DNA of 6,830 nucleotides from an uncultured Thermoleophilia bacterium. GTDB taxonomy: Bacteria; Actinomycetota; Thermoleophilia; UBA2241. The stretch lies in NCBI GenBank assembly GCA_903921965.1, contig CAIXSE010000449.1, positions 1 to 6,830 on the forward strand. The letters run 5' to 3'. The translations under genes and the position numbers were made by a program. The notes under the pieces were generated by a model. That model ran no database searches. It was not told where the DNA came from and saw only the letters and a program-made list of their open reading frames with translations. Shown here one piece after another: positions 1-4,120 of the stretch; position 1 is the first letter of the stretch; every line of letters starts with the position of its first letter.

Positions 1-124
1 CGACGACCTCGCCCATCATCGGCTTCTCTTTGGCCGTGTCGGGCAGCACGATACCGCTGGCGGTCTTCTCTTCTTCCTTGACCGCCTTGATGATCACACG
101 GTCCTCGAGCGGCTTGAGCTTCAT
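1..124 (-). CDS. groES: Co-chaperonin GroES (N-terminal part, cut by window edge)
   Basis: GroES forms the heptameric cap of the GroEL folding chamber in the cytoplasm. The 41 visible codons read [15 protein letters not shown] and then a charged stretch leading into [15 protein letters not shown] and GEVV. This is the standard start of the family: the PLxDRV(V/I)(I/V)K first strand followed by the mobile loop (about residues 17-33, core SGIVLP) that binds GroEL. The ATG at 124-122 is preceded by GAGGAGGG (132-139) seven bases upstream, which fixes the start. The gene continues past position 1; full-length members are about 95-100 residues, so roughly the last 55 are missing. groEL commonly follows groES, but that lies outside the window. 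Expression is expected to be heat-inducible through the CIRCE element and promoter immediately upstream. Identity is essentially certain. Confidence 0.97.
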   Translation of the reverse strand, partial: MKLKPLEDRVIIKAVKEEEKTASGIVLPDTAKEKPMMGEVV

Positions 125-131
125 GCAGCAA

Positions 132-139
132 CCCTCCTC
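132..139 (-). promoter_or_regulatory. Shine-Dalgarno of groES
   Basis: On the minus strand the bases read GAGGAGGG, seven nucleotides before the ATG at 124. It is the strongest ribosome-binding site in the window and decides the groES start. Confidence 0.85.
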
Positions 140-156
140 ACGCAGGTTTCGATGGT

Positions 157-183
157 CTGGCACTCTCTGGTGGAGAGTGCTAA
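157..183 (-). promoter_or_regulatory. CIRCE operator (HrcA binding site) of groES
   Basis: CIRCE is the inverted repeat TTAGCACTC-N9-GAGTGCTAA, bound by the heat-shock repressor HrcA. On the minus strand this site reads TTAGCACTC (183-175), nine spacer bases, then GAGTGCCAG (165-157). The promoter-proximal arm is perfect, the distal arm has two mismatches, and the 9-base spacer is exact. It lies between the predicted transcription start (about 193) and the ribosome-binding site, so it would be part of the 5' leader, the usual CIRCE position. Known biology: HrcA bound here represses transcription, and heat relieves the repression. hrcA itself is not in the window. Confidence 0.93.
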
Positions 184-199
184 GTCACACGGGGTCGCT

Positions 200-228
200 A
201 TGGTATGCCGCAGAATGGGGCAAGTCAA
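200..228 (-). promoter_or_regulatory. Sigma70-type promoter of groES
   Basis: On the minus strand, -35 TTGACT (228-223) is separated by exactly 17 bases from -10 TACCAT (205-200). The -35 matches TTGACA at five of six positions and the -10 matches TATAAT at four. The transcription start would fall near 193, about ten bases before CIRCE. The housekeeping-type promoter combined with CIRCE agrees with HrcA-type regulation rather than an alternative heat-shock sigma factor. It was judged by eye. Confidence 0.72.
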
Positions 229-425
229 ACTACCCCAGGGATGCCGGAGGGACCTCCGGTTCTGACCGCAGAAATGCTCGTTTGCACGACTTCTGTGCTT
301 CACGAGCGCCGGGGCAGACCGTTGAGCACTATGGTGCGAGGAGTGCCGGATGGGTCGCGCGCCGCGGTCCCGTCTCCGGTCGCCGCCGGGCCGAAGGCGG
401 CAGGAGCGTGAGCCGGGCCGCAGCG
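229..425. other. Intergenic stretch without recognisable gene
   Basis: This lies between the groES promoter and the hairpin that closes the secreted-protein gene. Frames are open here only because of high GC; none has a convincing start, ribosome-binding site or recognisable product. The one local structure seen is a 7-bp dyad, CCGGAGG at 244-250 and CCTCCGG at 253-259, separated by GA. It lies about 16-31 bases upstream of the groES -35 hexamer and could be a protein-binding site or chance. Confidence 0.5.
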
Positions 426-459
426 CGCGGGGGGCCCGGCGTGAGCCGGGCCCCCCGCG
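426..459 (-). terminator. GC-rich hairpin, probable terminator of the secreted-protein gene
   Basis: A perfect 15-bp stem, almost all G-C, is formed by 426-440 and 445-459 around the four-base loop 441-444. It begins 45 bases after the stop codon at 507-505 of the minus-strand gene. There is no U-tract on either strand, so it is not a classical intrinsic terminator; hairpins like this are common at gene ends in high-GC bacteria. It could also end plus-strand transcripts. Between the stop and the hairpin a 15-bp direct repeat occurs twice, at 464-478 and 483-497. Confidence 0.65.
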
Positions 460-504
460 TGTCTCGGCGCGGGACCCGCGCGTCGGCGCGGGACCCGGGG
501 ACGC

Positions 505-2163
505 TCAGCGCGTCACGGTCACGGTGCCGCCCGTGGCCGTGGCCGTCCAGGAGCCGCTCCCGACCGTCGGGCGGTAGTACACGTAGGCCCTGTAGCCGCT
601 GCCGGCCGGCACGCTCACGACGACCGAGAGGGAGTACGACGTCTTGCCGACCACCGCCAGGACCTGCTTGTCGAGGTACGCCGTGCCGGTGCTGCTCACC
701 AGGCCGACGCGGAACTCGCCGGCGGCGACGGCCTGCTTGAGCGTCCACGCGATCCTCTGCGTGGAGCTCACCTTCCAGCTCACCGCGCCGGCCGGGCCGG
801 TCACGGTGATCGACGGGGGTGTGGCCGTCACCGCGAACGGCGCGCTCGTCGCCGTCGCGGCCCAGGCGCCGCTGCCGGCGACCGGACGCCAGTACGCGTA
901 GGCTCTGTACCCCGCGCCCGCGGGCACACCGGCGGTGAGCGAGGTGCTGTACGCCGTCTTGCCGGCCGCCGGCAGGACCTGCTTGTCGAGGTACGCCTTC
1001 CCGGCGCTGTCGAGCAGACCGACGCGGAACTCGCCGCCGCTCACGGCGAAGCTCAGCGTCCAGGCGACGGTCTGCGCCGATCCGGCTGCCCACGAGCTCG
1101 CCGCCGTCGGACTCGTGACCGTGAGGACGGGGACGACGGGAGCGACCGTGAACGCGCCGCTCAGCGCGCTCGTGAGCCAGGCGCCGCTGCCTGCGGCCGG
1201 GCGCCAGGCGACGCAGGCCTTGTACCCTGCGCCGGAGGGGACGCTCGCGCTGAGGGAGGTGGTGTACCCCTTGGTCTCGCCCACCACCGGCAGGAGCTTC
1301 TCCTGGTACTGGACGCCGGCGACGTCCTGCAGGGCGACGCGGAACTCGCCGTAGGAAGCAGCCGCGGCGAGCGTCCAGCGCACGGTCTGCGCGGACCCCG
1401 CGGGCCAGCTGGCGCCGGCCGCCGGGTTCGTCACCGTGATCGCCGGCACCACCGGGGCCGCGGTGACCGTCGCCGTGGTGGTGCTCGTGCCGCCCGCGCC
1501 CCTGACCGTCAGGACGACCGGGTACGAACCCGGAACGGAGTACGCGTGCGCCGGGTCCTGGGCGGTGCTGGTCGCCCCGTCCCCGAAGCTCCACGACCAC
1601 GCGAAGGGGTCGCCCGACGACGCGTCGCTGAAGGCGACCTGTGTCCCCGTCACGGGAGTGGCGGGCGCCGAGGTGAACGCGGCCTGCGGCGCCGGGGCCG
1701 TGCCGAACAGCGCCGTGCTCTTCGCGAGGTACGGCGCGAGCAGCGCGGTGTCGGCGATCACGGCGGAGTAGAGATAGGGCGTGGTGCACGTGGTGAAGTC
1801 GAGGGTGGCGCCGCTCGCGTAGGTGCCCGAGAGGATCGAGTGCCGCAGGTCCGCGAACTTCGTGCGCTGCGCGTCGCTCAGCGACGCGTTGAGCGCCGCG
1901 AACGCCGTCGCGTAGTGGTAGTTGTTGTCACCGTCCAGCTCGCCGTACTCGGCCGACAGGGCGAGCACCCTGGTCTTGACGTCCGCGAGCGTCCCGGCAC
2001 TCGGCGTCGCCGTGAGCAGGGAGCGGAAGAGCATGGAGACGTCGGTGCGTGCCTGCACGATGCTCCGCGTCCCCGCGTACAGGTTGTCGCGCTGGCGGTC
2101 GAGGAGGGCGTTGACCATGGCCGCCTGGTCGGCCGTGACGTAGCCCTGCGCCGGGTCACACAC
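505..2163 (-). CDS. Secreted PKD / Ig-like repeat protein, C-terminal piece of a frameshifted gene
   Basis: Residue numbers count from a GTG codon at 2163-2161; this is probably an internal valine, since the frame stays open upstream and no ribosome-binding site precedes it. Residues 1-155 are an unrecognised, mostly helical stretch that continues the domain of the upstream piece. Residues about 159-236 are a PKD domain, with the hallmark WSFGDG (191-196) followed by HAYSVPGSYPVVLTV (206-220). Then come three Ig-like repeats starting at 241, 346 and 451, each opening with (I/L)TVT.P and SW and carrying GSAQTV or a variant, GEFRV.L and GAGY/GSGY. Their pattern resembles the Kre9/KNH-type beta-sandwich repeats of bacterial surface proteins (inference). 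The protein ends with repeat 3; no LPXTG motif, membrane anchor or catalytic motif is visible. PKD and Ig-like modules usually act as extracellular spacers or adhesive or carbohydrate-binding parts. The gene ends 45 bases before a hairpin. High confidence in the domains; the molecular function is unknown. Confidence 0.85.
   Translation of the reverse strand: MCDPAQGYVTADQAAMVNALLDRQRDNLYAGTRSIVQARTDVSMLFRSLLTATPSAGTLADVKTRVLALSAEYGELDGDNNYHYATAFAALNASLSDAQRTKFADLRHSILSGTYASGATLDFTTCTTPYLYSAVIADTALLAPYLAKSTALFGTAPAPQAAFTSAPATPVTGTQVAFSDASSGDPFAWSWSFGDGATSTAQDPAHAYSVPGSYPVVLTVRGAGGTSTTTATVTAAPVVPAITVTNPAAGASWPAGSAQTVRWTLAAAASYGEFRVALQDVAGVQYQEKLLPVVGETKGYTTSLSASVPSGAGYKACVAWRPAAGSGAWLTSALSGAFTVAPVVPVLTVTSPTAASSWAAGSAQTVAWTLSFAVSGGEFRVGLLDSAGKAYLDKQVLPAAGKTAYSTSLTAGVPAGAGYRAYAYWRPVAGSGAWAATATSAPFAVTATPPSITVTGPAGAVSWKVSSTQRIAWTLKQAVAAGEFRVGLVSSTGTAYLDKQVLAVVGKTSYSLSVVVSVPAGSGYRAYVYYRPTVGSGSWTATATGGTVTVTR
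508..1443 (-). repeat. Three tandem 315-bp coding repeats (105-residue Ig-like modules)
   Basis: The units are 1443-1129, 1128-814 and 813-508 on the minus strand, the last one slightly short. The register is exact at DNA level: the 17-base word cgacgcggaactcgccg (coding for GEFRV) occurs at 705, 1020 and 1335, all 315 apart, and a 24-base identity starts at both 659 and 974. Units 2 and 3 resemble each other most (shared YLDKQVL and GYRAY), which suggests that the most recent duplication produced this pair. Confidence 0.9.
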
Positions 2164-2183
2164 GGCGGAGCCCGCCGTGCCCG

Positions 2184-3050
2184 TCAGCTGCTCGCTGATC
2201 GAGTACCCCGGGACGCCAACGGCTGGTGATCCTTCATGTAGAAGCTGCCGTAGTACGTGCCGTGGCGCTCGGGGCAGAAGTACACGTCCGCGTCCAGGCT
2301 GCCGGCGTACCAGCTGAAGATGTCGCCCGCGTAGCTCATCATGGCGACGCCGGACCCCTTGGGCAGGGACTTGAGCCGCGCCTGCACGATGGGGTCGCTC
2401 TCGTCGACCGCCGGCCAGTCGGCCCAGCCCTTGCCGACCATGGCATCCAGGTACGCGCGCTGGCCGGCGGAGAGCGAACGGATCACGTCGGCGTAGGCGA
2501 CGGCCCGCTCGTAGCTCATCTGGCCGTCGATCAGGTACAGGTCGCGCGAGGCGGCCACCACCGCGCTCTCGGAGAGCCCGGTCGTGCCCGCCGGCAGGTC
2601 GCCGTCCACGAGGCGGCGGAACGCCTGCATCGGGGGGTAACGGTCGTAAGCGTACTGGTCAGTCTCGGCCGCCTGGGTGACCGCCAGGGCCTTCAGCTCG
2701 GCGGTCTGCGTGTCGTCGAGCGTGCGCAGGACGTTGCAGGCGGCCCGCGTCAGGAAGCTCGTGTTGTGTCCCATGCCGGACGGGTCGTTGTCGCGCAGGT
2801 ACTGGAAGCCGAAGTAGTCGGCCACCTTTCCGGGCGGGTAGAAGGACTGGGCGTACAGGTTGCCGGTCATGAGGCCGAGGCCCGCGAACGCGATGGTCGT
2901 GGACTGGGCACGGTCGGAGATGGCCTGAGAGAGGTCCTGGCCGGAGGCGCGGGCGTGGCGGGCCGCCGCGTACGCGGACGGCGCGCACAGGCAGACGGCG
3001 ACGAGCGCCAGCACGACGACCACCGGCGCGAAACGGACACGATCACGCAT
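2184..3050 (-). CDS. Uncharacterised secreted protein, N-terminal piece of a frameshifted gene
   Basis: The ATG at 3050-3048 is chosen because GGAGG (3060-3056) lies five bases upstream and the protein then starts with a clear signal peptide: MRDRVR, a hydrophobic core FAPVVVVLALVAVCLCAP, and a likely cleavage after AYA (residue 28). No lipobox fits, so export by signal peptidase I is expected. The mature part (about 29-275) was not recognised as any family. It has conserved-looking segments such as PPGKVADYFGFQYLRDND (72-89), GMGHNTSFLTR, and YFCPERHGTYYGSFYMKD (257-274). The frame stops at 2186-2184 after a tail (QPLASRGTRSASS) that looks like out-of-frame reading, whereas the overlapping frame continues as PAVGVPGYSISEQLTGTAG into the next piece. 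The intact product would be about 840 residues. Whether this is a pseudogene, a sequencing error or a real frameshift cannot be decided from this copy. Confidence 0.82.
   Translation of the reverse strand: MRDRVRFAPVVVVLALVAVCLCAPSAYAAARHARASGQDLSQAISDRAQSTTIAFAGLGLMTGNLYAQSFYPPGKVADYFGFQYLRDNDPSGMGHNTSFLTRAACNVLRTLDDTQTAELKALAVTQAAETDQYAYDRYPPMQAFRRLVDGDLPAGTTGLSESAVVAASRDLYLIDGQMSYERAVAYADVIRSLSAGQRAYLDAMVGKGWADWPAVDESDPIVQARLKSLPKGSGVAMMSYAGDIFSWYAGSLDADVYFCPERHGTYYGSFYMKDHQPLASRGTRSASS
2206..2228 (-). other. Frameshift site joining the two pieces of the secreted-protein gene
   Basis: Joining the two frames requires one extra base (or loss of two). Two positions are plausible. Near 2222-2228, one more C after GATCAC would give KDHPAVGVPGYSIS. 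At the C-run 2206-2209 (GGGG on the coding strand), one undercalled G would give KDHQPLASRGYSIS. No slippery heptamer or downstream pseudoknot is obvious. Open coding sequence continues on both sides and the downstream frame has no ATG and no ribosome-binding site near its beginning, so a single ancestral gene is far more likely than two genes. Confidence 0.8.
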
Positions 3051-3117
3051 CTCGACCTCCCCAGCTCGTTGCGACAACCGCCCGGGGGCCACACGCGTGC
3101 GGCGCCGGTACCAGTAC

Positions 3118-3147
3118 CGTTAACGGCCCCTGCGTTAACGGCCCCTG
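3118..3147. repeat. Tandem 15-bp repeat with GTTAAC core
   Basis: The unit cgttaacggcccctg occurs twice head to tail (3118-3132 and 3133-3147), and the next two bases, cg, begin a third copy. Each unit contains the palindrome CGTTAACG; the first also sits in the 10-bp palindrome CCGTTAACGG (3117-3126). Two dyads spaced 15 bp apart suggest paired sites for a dimeric regulator; slippage duplication is the alternative. Confidence 0.75.
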
Positions 3148-3172
3148 CGAGGAAGCCAAGAGAGCAAGAACG

Positions 3173-3201
3173 GCAACCTGGAGGTTGCAGTACCGCAACC
3201 T
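3173..3201. repeat. Three alternating GCAACCT motifs (operator-like dyads)
   Basis: GCAACCT (3173-3179), its reverse complement AGGTTGC (3182-3188) and GCAACCT again (3195-3201) create two overlapping inverted repeats with spacers of 2 and 6 bases. The 6-base spacer is agtacc, which also occurs at 3113-3118 next to the tandem repeat. The arrangement resembles a multi-site operator; no regulator gene is in the window to assign it to. Confidence 0.55.
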
Positions 3202-3278
3202 GAGGCGCCTCCGCACGAGGAAGCGACCTCCCGGTCGCCCCGCGCGCCCGTGCGCTGGCGGGCCCGGGAGCGCGCGGC

Positions 3279-3284
3279 TAGACT
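3279..3284 (+). promoter_or_regulatory. Extended-consensus -10 box (TAGACT) of dtd, probable leaderless start
   Basis: TAGACT fits the actinobacterial -10 pattern TANNNT and lies six bases before the ATG of dtd at 3291, so transcription would begin at or next to the A of the start codon. No Shine-Dalgarno precedes the ATG (the upstream bases are gactcgcacg). The -35 region around 3255-3261 is only weakly conserved. Both facts fit a leaderless mRNA. Confidence 0.6.
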
Positions 3285-3290
3285 CGCACG

Positions 3291-3728
3291 ATGCGAGTCC
3301 TCATCCAGCGCGTCGGCAGTGCCTCCGTCACCGTGGACGGATCCGTCGTCGGCGCCGTCGGGCGCGGTTTCCTCGCGCTGGTCGGGGTCACGCACGGCGA
3401 CACGGCCGACGCCGCCGCCAGGCTGGCGGGCAAGACCGCCCGCCTGCGCGTGTTCGAGGACGAGTCCGGCCTCATGAACCTCGCCCTGCCCGACGTGGGC
3501 GGCGCCGTCCTGGCCGTCTCCCAGTTCACCCTGTACGCCGACACCCGCAAGGGCAACCGCCCCAGTTTCGTGGCGGCGGCCGCGCCGGACGTCGGCGAAG
3601 CCGTGTACGAGGCCTACGTCGCCGCCCTGCGCGCCGAGGGCGTGCCGGTGCAAACCGGCGTGTTCGGCGCGCACATGCGGGTCGAGTTGGTCAACGACGG
3701 GCCGGTGACGGTGCTGCTGGAGGCGTGA
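3291..3728 (+). CDS. dtd: D-aminoacyl-tRNA deacylase
   Basis: Dtd hydrolyses D-amino acids (and glycine wrongly attached to tRNA-Ala) from tRNA in the cytoplasm, protecting translation from mischarged tRNA. The 145-residue protein has the normal family length and starts with [17 protein letters not shown], typical of the family. The two signature motifs are intact: SQFTLYAD (77-84) and, near the C-terminus, NDGPVT (135-140) with the Gly137-Pro138 pair that forms the cross-subunit Gly-cisPro chirality filter of the homodimer. The ATG at 3291 is supported by exact agreement with the family N-terminus and by a -10 box six bases upstream, implying a leaderless transcript. Its stop codon overlaps the GTG of a short VOC-like frame. 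Identity is very secure. Confidence 0.97.
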   Translation: MRVLIQRVGSASVTVDGSVVGAVGRGFLALVGVTHGDTADAAARLAGKTARLRVFEDESGLMNLALPDVGGAVLAVSQFTLYADTRKGNRPSFVAAAAPDVGEAVYEAYVAALRAEGVPVQTGVFGAHMRVELVNDGPVTVLLEA

Positions 3729-3982
3729 GCTCCGGCGACGGCCCCGTCTCCTCCGCGCACCTCGCCGTCCAGGCGGCCGACCGCGAGGCTATGCGCCGCG
3801 TTCACGCTGCGGCGCTCGCCGCCGGAGGGACGGACAACGGCGGACCCGGCGAGGTGCGCTGCCGTGCCGGGTGCTACGCCGCCTGCGTGCTCGACCCGGA
3901 CGGCAACAACGTGGAGGCCGTCCACCGCGGCCCGGAGAGACGGTCGGCCGCGTCCGTGGCGGTCACGCCGCTCGAGGGCTGA
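3725..3982 (+). CDS. VOC (glyoxalase-fold) family protein, C-terminal half only
   Basis: The frame codes for 85 residues from a GTG that overlaps the dtd stop (GTGA). It matches the second half of single-domain VOC proteins: [24 protein letters not shown] (12-35), DNGGPG (37-42), then [17 protein letters not shown] (54-70), where Glu64 sits at the usual metal-ligand position and His12 at the start of the module's first strand. Normal members have about 125-140 residues made of two beta-alpha-beta-beta-beta modules; the first module is absent and its place is taken by dtd in another frame. GGAGG at 3719-3723 is only one base from the GTG, too close for good initiation; ATG 3791 is the next candidate. 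It may be a truncated remnant left by rearrangement or a single-module protein translated by coupling to dtd. Which enzyme or resistance function the ancestor had cannot be told. Confidence 0.7.
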   Translation: MSSGDGPVSSAHLAVQAADREAMRRVHAAALAAGGTDNGGPGEVRCRAGCYAACVLDPDGNNVEAVHRGPERRSAASVAVTPLEG

Positions 3983-4016
3983 GCGGGGCGGCGGCGGGCC
4001 GGCGAGGTGCGGCGCA

Positions 4017-4053
4017 GTGAGGGGCGGGACTGCGATGCAGTCCCGCCCCTCAC
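4017..4053 (+). terminator. Strong hairpin between convergent genes
   Basis: A perfect 17-bp stem (4017-4033 with 4037-4053) around the three-base loop GAT lies 34 bases after the stop of the VOC-like frame. After a 2x2 internal mismatch, four more pairs (4011-4014 with 4056-4059) extend it. There is no U-tract. It is symmetric enough to stop transcripts from both the plus-strand dtd unit and the minus-strand permease. Confidence 0.8.
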
Positions 4054-4080
4054 GCCGCCCTGGGTCACTCGGCGAGCGTA

Positions 4081-4120
4081 AGCCCCGCGGCGCGTGACTC
4101 GTCGAGCCCGCGGCGGGGCT
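4081..4120 (-). terminator. Hairpin at the end of the permease gene
   Basis: AGCCCCGC (4081-4088) pairs with GCGGGGCT (4113-4120) around a GC-rich 24-base loop. The stem touches the permease stop codon (4122-4120), so on the minus strand it forms immediately after translation ends. There is no U-tract, and it is weaker than the neighbouring 17-bp hairpin; the two may act in series. Confidence 0.5.

Larger units (their letters stand above)
3051..3290. promoter_or_regulatory. Divergent intergenic region with repeated operator-like motifs
   Basis: This 240-bp gap separates the minus-strand secreted-protein gene from plus-strand dtd and must carry both promoters. It contains the inverted repeat GGTAC-CA-GTACC (3107-3118), a perfect tandem 15-bp repeat (3118-3147), and three copies of GCAACCT in alternating orientation (3173-3179 plus, 3182-3188 minus, 3195-3201 plus). 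Most of these lie 60-150 bases upstream of the secreted-protein start, where operators would sit. No convincing -35/-10 pair was found for the minus-strand gene. Confidence 0.5.

Noticed and set aside
205..411. Small plus-strand frame of 68 codons starting at 205
   Set aside because: It runs over the groES promoter antisense, lacks a ribosome-binding site and has no recognisable product.
464..497. Two copies of tcggcgcgggacccg read as the start of a CRISPR or larger repeat array
   Set aside because: There are only two 15-bp copies 19 bases apart in very GC-rich DNA after a stop codon; no further units or spacers follow.
329..1789. Long open minus-strand frame of 486 codons overlapping the PKD/Ig-repeat gene
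   Set aside because: It is rich in Arg, Gly, His and Pro without any domain, typical of an off-frame reading of GC-rich DNA, and the overlapping frame has clear PKD and Ig repeats.
2980..3050. Possible lipoprotein signal at LVAVC in the secreted protein
   Set aside because: The residue before Cys is Val, which does not fit the lipobox (Gly, Ala or Ser needed), and a good signal peptidase I site AYA follows.
2226..3203. Plus-strand open frame of 325 codons opposite the secreted-protein gene
   Set aside because: It is an antisense shadow with Val/Ala/Arg/Gly-biased composition, no ribosome-binding site, and no recognisable motif; the minus-strand gene has a signal peptide and Shine-Dalgarno.
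3185..3724. N-terminal extension of the VOC-like frame through dtd, giving a 265-residue fusion
   Set aside because: The extension is an Arg/Gly-rich off-frame reading of dtd; VOC similarity begins only after 3725.
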